A stretch of DNA of 64,000 bases from Chitinophagales bacterium. Lineage in GTDB: Bacteria > Bacteroidota > Bacteroidia > Chitinophagales > UBA10324. A program made the position numbers and the translations under genes. The notes below the pieces were generated by a model. The model was not told the DNA's origin. It ran no database searches and saw only the letters and a list, made by a program, of their open reading frames with translations. The stretch's first letter is position 1, and every line of letters starts with the position of its first letter. Location of the stretch: contig JACDDS010000001.1 in the NCBI GenBank assembly GCA_013816805.1, forward strand, positions 209,001-273,000, read 5' to 3'. Positions 17,712 through 26,073 of this stretch are shown in pieces.

Positions 17712-18950
17712 TTAGTTGTTAGAATAATAGTAGAGGGTAGAGCAATTTGATTCTCTGAAAATTTCTATGGCGATATTTTGTATCTCTTCTGCAGTGGTAT
17801 TCAAGTAATAGGCTGCTTCTTCATTCACCAGGTTTGCATTTCCCAGTAATTCACAATAAGCAAGGTTCATGGCTTTATTCAGCACTTCCATTTCAGAAAA
17901 AGCAATTTGAGATTCAACCCTATTTTTAATTTTCGTAAGCTCCTGATCATTGATAATCTCAGCTTTGATTTTTATAACTTCCTCATTAATAGCATTTTCG
18001 GCCTCTTCCATTTTAACTCCTTTCACCAGCTTTCCTTCAATCACCATAAGCCCCGGATCAATTGATCCCGTATGGTAGGCATGTACTTCAGAAAACATTT
18101 TTTTCTCTTTTACCAAAGCCTGGTAGAGCCGGCTTGATTTTCCACCTGATAAAATATCACTGAGTAAATCTGCGGCATAGTAGGTATCATCCATGCGTCC
18201 GGGCATATGCCATGCTTTATAGATGGCATCAAGTGGTACATTCGAATGCAAGGTAAGTGAGCGTGGTTCGGTTTGAACAGGTTCCACGGGTAACTGACGA
18301 TGAAAATCTTCCCCTTCGGGAATACTTTCAAACCATTTTTCAGCCAGGGAAAAAACATCTTCAGCCTTAACATTGCCTGCTACTACCAAAATGGAGTTAT
18401 TAGGCCGGTAATACCGGAAGAAAAATTTTTTCACTTCATCAAGAGAAGCCTGCTCGACATGTTCCAGTTTTTTTCCAATAGTCGGCCACTGGTAGGGATG
18501 CTGCCTATAAGCAAGAGACCTTAATTGGTGCCATACATCACCATACGGCTGATTGATGTAGTGCTCTTTGAACTCTTCACACACCACTTTCCGCTGCACA
18601 TCCAGTGAATGATCATCAAAATTTAAGGAATTCATTCGGTCGGATTCCAGCCAGAAGGCAGTTTCAAGGTTTATTGCTGGGAGCGATTCATAATAGTTGG
18701 TAATATCGTTAGACGTAAAAGCATTGTTTTCCCCGCTTGCCTGTTGAAGAGGTTCATCAAATAAGGGTACGTTTTCTGAACCTCCAAACATAAGGTGCTC
18801 AAACAGATGCGCGAAACCAGTATGGCTGGGATTTTCATCCCGCGCACCTACATTATACAAAATATTCACTGCCGCCAAAGGCGTAGCATGGTCTTCATGA
18901 ACTATTACTTTTAATCCGTTACTTAGGCGGTGGCTTTTAAAATTGATCAT
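17712..18950 (-). CDS. M16 zinc peptidase (insulinase/pitrilysin family), catalytic subunit
   Basis: A 412-residue M16B peptidase. The inverted zinc motif HxxEH is present as His48-Leu-Phe-Glu51-His52 in GFAHLFEHLMFGGS, and the third ligand Glu lies in VVCEEFKEHY about 75 residues on. The C-terminal half has GGKSSRLYQALV, the usual substrate-side segment. No signal peptide is visible, so cytoplasmic or otherwise anchored. It probably pairs with the zinc-less M16 protein at 14763-16052. In many Bacteroidota the two genes are adjacent, but here about 1.7 kb of other sequence intervenes. It is divergent from mqnC. Confidence 0.94.
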   Translation of the reverse strand: MINFKSHRLSNGLKVIVHEDHATPLAAVNILYNVGARDENPSHTGFAHLFEHLMFGGSENVPLFDEPLQQASGENNAFTSNDITNYYESLPAINLETAFWLESDRMNSLNFDDHSLDVQRKVVCEEFKEHYINQPYGDVWHQLRSLAYRQHPYQWPTIGKKLEHVEQASLDEVKKFFFRYYRPNNSILVVAGNVKAEDVFSLAEKWFESIPEGEDFHRQLPVEPVQTEPRSLTLHSNVPLDAIYKAWHMPGRMDDTYYAADLLSDILSGGKSSRLYQALVKEKKMFSEVHAYHTGSIDPGLMVIEGKLVKGVKMEEAENAINEEVIKIKAEIINDQELTKIKNRVESQIAFSEMEVLNKAMNLAYCELLGNANLVNEEAAYYLNTTAEEIQNIAIEIFRESNCSTLYYYSNN

Positions 18951-19088
18951 GTGAGATGATTAATTGAATTCGGGCAAAGATAAGGCAGATCGCAGGCAAT
19001 ATTATAAAAGGCTTTATAGACCACTTAAAAGTCCCTTTATCTCTTGTTTTGCACTTCATCTCAATTAATTTCCTAACCATTTCCACTC

Positions 19089-19096
19089 TATCTTTG
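19089..19096 (+). promoter_or_regulatory. Candidate Bacteroidota -7 promoter element before mqnC
   Basis: TATCTTTG fits TAnnTTTG and lies 11 nt before the mqnC ATG, which would give a very short leader. I found no clear TTTG at the -33 position, so this rests on the -7 element and its placement. Confidence 0.45.
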
Positions 19097-19107
19097 TTGT
19101 TCTACAG

Positions 19108-20232
19108 ATGAATGCAGAGCAACTACTAAACCGAGCATTAAATTTTGAATTCCTTTCAGCGGAAGAAGGATTATTTCTTTTTGAAAATGTTCCCACTCCT
19201 GAACTGATGGCAGTAGCTCATTCTCTCCGAATGATTCAAAAGCCTAAAAAGGTAGTTACCTGGATCATTGACCGTAATGTGAATACAACAAATGTTTGTA
19301 TTGCTAACTGCAAATTTTGCAACTTCTACCGAAGACCGGGACATACGGAGGAATATATTACCACCATAGATCAGTATAAGCAGAAAATTGAAGAAACGTT
19401 TCGCTACGGAGGTGATCAGCTGTTATTACAAGGCGGTCATCATCCTGATTTAGGGTTAAGGTTTTATGTGAAACTTTTTAAAGAATTGAAATCACTTTAT
19501 CCCTCGCTTAAGCTCCACTCACTGGGACCTCCTGAAATAGCGCACATTACTAAGTTAGAAAAATCAACACACAGTCAGGTACTCAAGGCATTGATTGAAG
19601 CAGGCTTGGATTCATTGCCCGGCGCAGGTGCTGAAATCTTGAATGACCGGGTACGAAGGTTAATTTCAAAAGGAAAGTGCGGCGGACAAGAGTGGCTAGA
19701 CATTATGCGCGCAACCCATCAATTAGGACTGACCTCGTCTGCAACCATGATGTTTGGCCATGTGGAAACATTATATGAGCGGTTTGAGCACCTGGTTCTG
19801 CTGAGGCAGGTTCAGTCAGAAAAGCCTGAAAGCTCAAAGGGCTTTATCGCCTTTATTCCCTGGCCGTTTCAGGACCAGGGGACTTTGCTTCGTAAAATTC
19901 GCGGGGTCAGAAACCAGGTAACGGGCGATGAATATGTACGTATGATTGCTTTAAGTCGCATCATGCTTCCCAATATTTTGAATATTCAGGCATCCTGGCT
20001 TACGATTGGGAAAGAAGTAGCCCAGCTTTGTCTTCATGCAGGTGCAAATGATTTTGGTTCCATAATGATTGAGGAAAACGTGGTAAGCGCCGCTGGTGCT
20101 CCGCACCGGTTTACTTCTAATGGTATTCAGCAAGCAATTCGGGATGCCGGGTTTGAACCGCAATTGCGAAACCAGCAGTATGAAAACAGGCTGATCCCTG
20201 TTTCCACAGAACAGCAATTAATCAATTATTAA
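19108..20232 (+). CDS. mqnC: Cyclic dehypoxanthinyl futalosine synthase
   Basis: A 374-residue radical SAM enzyme of the futalosine pathway to menaquinone, which cyclises dehypoxanthinyl futalosine. The 4Fe-4S ligands are Cys64, Cys68 and Cys71 in NVCIANCKFCNFYR. GGDQLLLQGGHHPDLGLRF and LHSLGPPEIAHI are typical of MqnC, and EENVVSAAGAPHRF near the end distinguishes MqnC/MqnE from cofactor-F420 CofH enzymes by context. Length matches the family. Other mqn genes are not in the window. The presence of this gene implies menaquinone made by the alternative route, which fits the nuo genes further along. Confidence 0.94.
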   Translation: MNAEQLLNRALNFEFLSAEEGLFLFENVPTPELMAVAHSLRMIQKPKKVVTWIIDRNVNTTNVCIANCKFCNFYRRPGHTEEYITTIDQYKQKIEETFRYGGDQLLLQGGHHPDLGLRFYVKLFKELKSLYPSLKLHSLGPPEIAHITKLEKSTHSQVLKALIEAGLDSLPGAGAEILNDRVRRLISKGKCGGQEWLDIMRATHQLGLTSSATMMFGHVETLYERFEHLVLLRQVQSEKPESSKGFIAFIPWPFQDQGTLLRKIRGVRNQVTGDEYVRMIALSRIMLPNILNIQASWLTIGKEVAQLCLHAGANDFGSIMIEENVVSAAGAPHRFTSNGIQQAIRDAGFEPQLRNQQYENRLIPVSTEQQLINY

Positions 20233-20549
20233 TACAATTTTTTTCTTTTTTCTTACCAAAAAAGCAAAACCTAGCCCCATACTTCGTCAAGAAATGTTTT
20301 ATTAAAAAAAAGCATAACAAAATTTTATATTTTCAACTAATTGATTGTTAATTTTTTATTTTAATTTTTCTTACCTGTTTTTTTATTTTGGTTTACTTGA
20401 AAGAAAGAGGAAATGTTTATATTCATCACAGTTGTGTAAGTTTTTAAAACATCTGAAAACAATTCACTTAATTTCGCCGTACAAAAGCTACCTATAAATA
20501 GTTACCCCCAAAATACCAAACCAAGTAAATACCTAATATTTAAATTAAC
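20233..20549 (+). other. AT-rich 317-nt intergenic leader
   Basis: No ORF or clear hairpin was found. The stretch is very AT-rich with several long T and A runs, and probably holds the promoter and leader of the downstream secreted glycosidase. No unambiguous TAnnTTTG element close to the start was identified. Confidence 0.4.
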
Positions 20550-23534
20550 ATGCTTAAAAAACGCCATTTTTTTAGCGCTGCACTACGTGTGTTTATAATA
20601 ATTGCAACTTCAACGTTTTCCCTCGATGCTCAAAATGTCCAGCTCATGCTGGGCGTTCGTCAGCCACTCTCACTGGATTACATTGGCTATAATGGAATGA
20701 ACACCACCCACAGTGGTGAATGGTGGAATGAACCAGACCTGATGAGTCATGTGCCATTATTAAAAGCAAAGACGCTCCGTTATCCCGGGGGCAGCATTGC
20801 CAACTGGTGGGATTGGAAGAAAGGCTGGTTCATTGATCGCAAAGATCTTCCTCAAAAATATAAAGACCTTGCCCCAAAGGCCAACACGCTGGAAAACTTC
20901 AAAAAAACACTTGACAGCTGCCATGCTACTACCGTTTATGACTTAAACATGATGACCTCAACCGTCAGCGACCAGATTAAAATGCTAATGCATGCTCAAT
21001 CTATAGGAATGGATGTTACCTACATTGAGCTTGGCAATGAGTTCTATATCCTGGGCACAGACAATGGAGAAGGCGATGGAGATTCTTCTTTACTGATGCA
21101 GGAATTTCCTACAGCAAATTCCTATGGAGACACGTGCACCATCTGGATCGATTCTATCCGCCGTTATTTTCCCAACGCGAAAATTGCTGCCCAGGGTACC
21201 TTTAACAAGACCGGTGAAGACCGCAGGGAAACATGGGATGAGCTGATGGCAACCACACTAAAAGGCGAAGATGCTGTTACTTATCATACCTATTATGGTG
21301 GTGAAAATCCAAAATGCAATAACCCCGGCCAATACTTGTCATCCGATATTCCTGAATTTCTATGGCGTCCATTTGATGCCTGGAACACCTTATATACTAA
21401 GGACCTAAGCATTTTACGTAAAGGAGATGAGGCATGGATTACAGAATATAACCTCGATGATTTTCAAAAACCTGTGCATGGCTCCTGGGGTCATGCCCTG
21501 TTCCTTGCGAACTTCAGCATGCAATTTTTGCAGGATGCACGCATTACCATGATTGAATGCCATGATATGAACGGCAGCGCTGTTCATGGTACTTATTTCG
21601 AGAGTACCGGTGGGTTAAGTTTTACAGGTGATAAAGGTTATATTTCTCCACCTAATCCACCAAAAACTACCGCCTGGGATCTTACTGCAGCAGGAATATC
21701 CATGAAGGTACTAGGACTTGCTATGGATAAAAACAACTATACTGCACCGTTATACTTCGGCACTTCCCCTACAATCACCTTTAAAAATGAAGAAGGCGTA
21801 AGCATTACATATCCGGCTTTATTTGGATTTCACTTCTGCAACAGCAACTCCTCTGATGCTGTAATTTTAAATCTTTCCAGTAAGACCTATAAAATTACCA
21901 CTACCGACATTTTTCCTCAGGGTGGGACCTATGAGCGTTACGACGCAGACCCGCTTTCATATCCCGCTAAAGAGTCACAGGTGAATGATGTTACCGGTAA
22001 CCTTTCCTCAACCCCTGTTACATTGAAGCCCTATTCGATTACCCACATCACATCAAACAGTGTTCCGCCGCCGCCTCCTCCGACTGCTTTGAAAATCAAG
22101 GTTAATGGTCCTTCGCTTTTCTGTGAAGGCGACAGCGTACAATTAGATGCAGGACCGGGGTACGTCAACTACAAGTGGTCAACGGGAGCAACATCACAGA
22201 AAATATGGGTATATGATGAGGCTGATTATTCTGTGAGAGGCTATACAAACCAATTTGGCTATGCGGTGGCAGATACAGTAAGCATAAGTGTGAATCCAAA
22301 ACCAAAGGCACCCCATGTTAATCCCTCCTCAGGTAAAAGGATATTCTGTGAAGGAGGTAATGTAGTCCTCAGTCCGAGCTTCGACCTATCGGGCTATGAC
22401 GTACTCTGGAATAATGGCCTGACTACGCAATCGATCACGGTTACAACAGGTGGAAATTACTGGCTTACTATTACCGATGAAAATGGATGCAAAGCCAATT
22501 CCGATACTGAAGCTATTACAGTAAATCCGCTTCCAAAGCCATTGATTACTGCTAAAGGTCCTACTGCATTCTGCTTTGATCAAAGTGTTACGCTGGATGC
22601 AGGAAAAGGATATAAATCTTATAACTGGTCGAATGGAAAACATGGTCATTCCGTTTCCATCAATAAGCAAGGCCATTACACTGTAACGGTGAAGGATAAT
22701 AACAGCTGTTCCGGGACTTCTGATTCAGTATACATTGAAGTATGGAACCGTCCTGATCCTATCATTACAGTATATGGTCCTGATGAATTTTGTGAAGGAA
22801 CCTCACCAACCTATTTGTTGACGCAATGGAACTATAACATGCAATGGCAAAAAAATGGAGTAGGTATTGAGGGAGCTATTGAAAAGAAATATTATCCAAC
22901 TGAAAGCGGGAATTACAGTGTAATAAGCATGGACAATCATACATGTACCAAAATCTCTGACAGTACCCCTATTACTGTAGATCCGGCACCATTAGCAGAA
23001 ATTACAATTTCCGGTTCAATCAATTTATGTTATGGCCAGACAACGATACTTCAGGCAAAAACTGGCACTGGTTATCAGTATCAATGGCAATTAAACGGCG
23101 TGGATATTTTTGGAGCAATACTTTCCTCTTTCGTGGCCATTGCTCCCGGAGACTATACGTATACGGTAACTGATTCGTATGGTTGTTTTGCCATTGCTCC
23201 CGCTGTAACTATTACGTCTTATTGCAAGAATGGCTCTGTATCAGCATCGAATGAAAGTAAGGCCGGATTGATGATCGTGTTTCCAAACCCTGCTCAATCT
23301 AAAATTCATGTACAACTGTCCTTGAAAGCGCTGAACAACCGAGCTTGTCATTTAGAGATCAGTAATCTTTTAGGAGAAGTGCTGTTCGAAGAAGAAAAAA
23401 TGGCCGAGGGAAATTCATTTTCCGATGATATTTTTCTGACTCCACTCTTCTCAGAAGGGCCTTATCTTGTAAGAATAATATCGGGGGATGAAATTTACCA
23501 CAAGGAATTTATAGTGGTTGCAAAGAAAGATTAA
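20550..23534 (+). CDS. Secreted clan GH-A glycoside hydrolase with Ig/PKD-like repeats and T9SS type A domain
   Basis: A 994-residue exported enzyme. The signal peptide (1-27) is followed by a TIM-barrel region of about 400 residues with LRYPGGSIANWWDW, the acid/base Glu164 in YIELGNEFY (the GNE motif of clan GH-A) and a likely nucleophile Glu299 in WITEYNLDDF. This recalls GH51/GH79/GH30-type alpha-L-arabinofuranosidases or glucuronidases, but the exact family is unclear. A small beta domain comes next, then a proline linker (VPPPPPPTA, about 508-516) and about five Ig/PKD-like repeats of about 80 residues, each opening with a G-P-S/D-x-F-C-E-G pattern. The end is a type A sorting domain (VFPNPAQSKIHVQLSL ... 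GPYLVRI). The substrate is presumably a plant or algal polysaccharide (inference). Confidence 0.85.
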   Translation: MLKKRHFFSAALRVFIIIATSTFSLDAQNVQLMLGVRQPLSLDYIGYNGMNTTHSGEWWNEPDLMSHVPLLKAKTLRYPGGSIANWWDWKKGWFIDRKDLPQKYKDLAPKANTLENFKKTLDSCHATTVYDLNMMTSTVSDQIKMLMHAQSIGMDVTYIELGNEFYILGTDNGEGDGDSSLLMQEFPTANSYGDTCTIWIDSIRRYFPNAKIAAQGTFNKTGEDRRETWDELMATTLKGEDAVTYHTYYGGENPKCNNPGQYLSSDIPEFLWRPFDAWNTLYTKDLSILRKGDEAWITEYNLDDFQKPVHGSWGHALFLANFSMQFLQDARITMIECHDMNGSAVHGTYFESTGGLSFTGDKGYISPPNPPKTTAWDLTAAGISMKVLGLAMDKNNYTAPLYFGTSPTITFKNEEGVSITYPALFGFHFCNSNSSDAVILNLSSKTYKITTTDIFPQGGTYERYDADPLSYPAKESQVNDVTGNLSSTPVTLKPYSITHITSNSVPPPPPPTALKIKVNGPSLFCEGDSVQLDAGPGYVNYKWSTGATSQKIWVYDEADYSVRGYTNQFGYAVADTVSISVNPKPKAPHVNPSSGKRIFCEGGNVVLSPSFDLSGYDVLWNNGLTTQSITVTTGGNYWLTITDENGCKANSDTEAITVNPLPKPLITAKGPTAFCFDQSVTLDAGKGYKSYNWSNGKHGHSVSINKQGHYTVTVKDNNSCSGTSDSVYIEVWNRPDPIITVYGPDEFCEGTSPTYLLTQWNYNMQWQKNGVGIEGAIEKKYYPTESGNYSVISMDNHTCTKISDSTPITVDPAPLAEITISGSINLCYGQTTILQAKTGTGYQYQWQLNGVDIFGAILSSFVAIAPGDYTYTVTDSYGCFAIAPAVTITSYCKNGSVSASNESKAGLMIVFPNPAQSKIHVQLSLKALNNRACHLEISNLLGEVLFEEEKMAEGNSFSDDIFLTPLFSEGPYLVRIISGDEIYHKEFIVVAKKD

Positions 23535-23564
23535 TTATCTGTATGGCGTGCTAAAAGATTTTAA

Positions 23565-23590
23565 GTATGGTATGGCATGCCATTACATAC
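23565..23590. repeat. 26-bp near-perfect inverted repeat
   Basis: The arms GTATG-nn-ATGGCA and TGCCAT-nn-CATAC meet with no loop, with only a 2-nt mismatch on each side; the central 12 bases ATGGCATGCCAT are a perfect palindrome. It starts 30 nt after the glycosidase stop. No T-tract follows, so it is not a standard intrinsic terminator. It could be an operator dyad or a cruciform-type 3' processing signal. Confidence 0.45.
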
Positions 23591-23688
23591 AGTTAGTCAT
23601 TGATTAGTTAAAACAGATTAATGTATCTGCCTTCGTATTATACTAAATATTCCCGTGCTATAAGTCATTCACTGGCTACACTAAATTA

Positions 23689-23829
23689 TTAGACTGTATC
23701 AGCAGCGAACAATACTTTATCAGGTGTATAATTACCAGCATCAAAGTAACTCCTGTTAACTGGTGATTTCAGATTCTCTTCAGAATCAACCTGCATTTTT
23801 GCATAATGAACATCATGCTGTAAAAGCAT
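23689..23829 (-). pseudogene. Possible coding remnant (46 codons), unidentified
   Basis: The reverse strand holds an ORF with protein-like composition, including YFDAGNYTPDKVLFAADTV just before the stop. Reading frame remains open a little upstream of the ATG, to near 23860. It has no recognised family and no visible ribosome-binding site. The composition looks like the C-terminus of a larger protein, so it may be the last piece of a deleted gene, but chance is possible. Confidence 0.22.
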
Positions 23830-23874
23830 TATTTTGCCCGATGCAAAAATTATAAATTTTGCTTTTCATCAGCT

Positions 23875-25131
23875 ATGATTTTTTGGAAGCGTACGATAAT
23901 ATTTTCCTGTATTTATTTTTTTTGGAATAATGCAACCTTCTCACAGTCACGTGATCTGGATTTTTATGTGAAAACGGCAATTCAGAACAGTCCTCTGCTT
24001 AAAGACTATCAGAATCAAATCCGAAGCAACCACATTGATAGTTTAATTCTCAGGGCAGGTATGAAGCCCCAGATTGCCGGCACGGCGGGTGCATACTACC
24101 CTCCGTTGATAAACGGTTATGGCTATGATCCTGCCATTACCAATTATGGAAGTTACAGTGCTTTATTGGGGATTAGAAAAGATTTATTTCGGGGGGGAGA
24201 ATTTAATAACAGATATTTTTCCTTGCATTACATAAGTGATTCCATATTATATGCAGCCGGGGTTTCAGAAAGGGATTTAAAAAAAACAGTCATTGCACAA
24301 TACATTATCGCATATGGGGATTTGGAACAAATGCATTACCATTCGGAGTTGCTGCAGTTCTTAGGAGATGAAGATCAGGTTCTGAAAAAAATTACGGAAC
24401 AAGGTATCTACAGGCAAACTGATTATCTAACTTTTCATGTACTGTACCAGCAACAACAGTTGCAATTGAAGCAACTTGAAATTCAGTATAAACTGGACTA
24501 TGAAATTCTTAATTATATCTGTGGATTAGTGGACACTTCCTCCATTATACTATCAGATCCTTCCTTAGTCAACTCTTTACTTCCTACACTCAATCAATTG
24601 CTGTTTTCAAAACCCTTTATAAGAGATAGTTTGGCCTTGCATAATAGAGATTTGCTTATTGATTTAAACTACAGACCCCGACTAAGCATTTTCGGGGATG
24701 CTGGTTATGAAACCTCTTTTACCTTTCATTCTGAAAAAAATTTTGGAGTCAGCTTTGGAGCAAATTTTACTATCCCTTTATATGATGGAAAGCAGCGCAG
24801 GCTGCTGCATGAAAAAATTCAACTGCTTGAAGATACCAGAACCCGGTATCGAGATTTCTTTGTTTCTCAGTATCAACAGCAAATAAGGCTGCTCACGGAA
24901 CAGCTTAAGAATACTGAAGATCTTATACGGGATTACCATGACCAGTTAAAGTTTTCTGAAGGGTTAATTGAAGCAAATAAGAAGTTAATTGCTACAGGCG
25001 ATGTTCGCATTTCGGATTTTTTGCTTGCAATAAACAATTATATGGTCGCAAAAAATGCCTTACTTCAATTCAATATCAGCCGTTATCAGGTTATCAATCA
25101 ATTAAATTATTGGAATAGCCCAGTTCAATGA
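23875..25131 (+). CDS. TolC-family outer-membrane efflux protein
   Basis: A 418-residue protein with a signal peptide (1-23, WNNATFSQS). The mature part has the two long helical hairpin repeats of TolC-like factors: AIQNSPLLKDYQNQIRSNHI in the first and SLALHNRDLLIDLNYRPRLSIFGDAGY in the second, with the second ending FNISRYQVINQLNYW. It forms the outer-membrane channel of the RND pump encoded by the next two genes; its stop overlaps the adaptor start by 4 nt (ATGA), indicating tight translational coupling. Channel substrate unknown. Confidence 0.9.
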   Translation: MIFWKRTIIFSCIYFFWNNATFSQSRDLDFYVKTAIQNSPLLKDYQNQIRSNHIDSLILRAGMKPQIAGTAGAYYPPLINGYGYDPAITNYGSYSALLGIRKDLFRGGEFNNRYFSLHYISDSILYAAGVSERDLKKTVIAQYIIAYGDLEQMHYHSELLQFLGDEDQVLKKITEQGIYRQTDYLTFHVLYQQQQLQLKQLEIQYKLDYEILNYICGLVDTSSIILSDPSLVNSLLPTLNQLLFSKPFIRDSLALHNRDLLIDLNYRPRLSIFGDAGYETSFTFHSEKNFGVSFGANFTIPLYDGKQRRLLHEKIQLLEDTRTRYRDFFVSQYQQQIRLLTEQLKNTEDLIRDYHDQLKFSEGLIEANKKLIATGDVRISDFLLAINNYMVAKNALLQFNISRYQVINQLNYWNSPVQ

Positions 25132-26051
25132 AAATTATAGATTCCTTTTTCATAGTCTTTTTTTGTATGGCGGCTTCTGCCTGCAAAAACAGTAAAACAA
25201 CAGAAGAGTCTTCCATTCCGGAAGGTACTCCTGTTTCAGTTACTTCCATTGCTTATGATACTCTGGAAGAAATTTCGGAGCTAAACGCCACCTCGGTATA
25301 TCTTATTAAAACACCCATAAAATCTTCCGTAAATGGATACATTCAAAAAGTGAATGGAACTCTTGGAAGCGCGGTCCGTATAGGCCAGCTTTTATTTGTT
25401 TTGAAAACAAAGGAAGCAAACAGCCTGGGAAATTCTATAAATGCTCTCGACACCTCATTTCACTTTTCAGGAATTGTTACCGTCAAATCTCCCAATACCG
25501 GTTTTATCGTTCAATTAAATAATCAGCAGGGAGATTATGTGCAGGATGGCGAACAGCTCGCGGTAATTAGTGATGCCGGAAGTTTTTATTTTATGATGAA
25601 TGTTCCTTACGAAGAAAAATTTTTTTTACCTGGTAATAATAAACTTATACTCGAACTTCCGGATGGTGAAAAAATAGATGGAGTTCTGCAGTCTCCTTTA
25701 CCCGTGATGGATTCGGCATCGCAAACAATAAGCTATAAAATCAAAGTGAACACTAAACAAACCATTCCTGAAAAGCTGATTGCTAAAGTAAAGCTGGTAA
25801 AATATTTTAAACCAAATGCAATTTCACTTCCGAAAGGCACTATTCTTTCTGATGAAACCCAGCAGGATTTTTGGGTAATGAAGATGATTAATGATTCCAC
25901 TGCGGTAAAAGTGCCTATTCACAAGGGAATTGAAAATGATACCAGGATTGAAATTCTTTCACCCTCATTCACCGCCGGAGATAAAATTTTATTGACCGGT
26001 AACTATGGATTGCCGGACACTGCAAAGGTTACGGTGGTAACACCTGATTAA
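25128..26051 (+). CDS. RND efflux periplasmic adaptor lipoprotein (short, apparently hairpin-less)
   Basis: A 307-residue membrane-fusion protein. The lipoprotein signal ends at a lipobox (AASAC, Cys19), so it is probably anchored by lipid. Two half-lipoyl motifs are seen: IKSSVNGYIQKVNG...VRIGQLLFVLKT and VTVKSPNTGFIVQLNN...VQDGEQLAVI. Only about 25 residues lie between them (NSLGNSINALDTSF...), where most adaptors have a long alpha-helical hairpin that docks to TolC. A beta-barrel and membrane-proximal domain follow (LPKGTILSDETQQDFWVM). It is encoded between the TolC and RND genes, overlapping the former by 4 nt and 22 nt before the latter. Confidence 0.88.
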   Translation: MKIIDSFFIVFFCMAASACKNSKTTEESSIPEGTPVSVTSIAYDTLEEISELNATSVYLIKTPIKSSVNGYIQKVNGTLGSAVRIGQLLFVLKTKEANSLGNSINALDTSFHFSGIVTVKSPNTGFIVQLNNQQGDYVQDGEQLAVISDAGSFYFMMNVPYEEKFFLPGNNKLILELPDGEKIDGVLQSPLPVMDSASQTISYKIKVNTKQTIPEKLIAKVKLVKYFKPNAISLPKGTILSDETQQDFWVMKMINDSTAVKVPIHKGIENDTRIEILSPSFTAGDKILLTGNYGLPDTAKVTVVTPD

Positions 26052-26073
26052 TGCAGCCGGGAGTCTAATCAAT

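Larger units (their letters stand above)
23535..23874. other. 340-nt intergenic region with palindrome and possible coding remnant
   Basis: Between the glycosidase and the efflux operon. It holds a 26-bp near-palindrome at 23565-23590 and a short reverse-strand ORF at 23689-23829, listed separately. Otherwise nothing recognisable; the promoter for the efflux operon probably lies in the last 60 nt. Confidence 0.5.
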
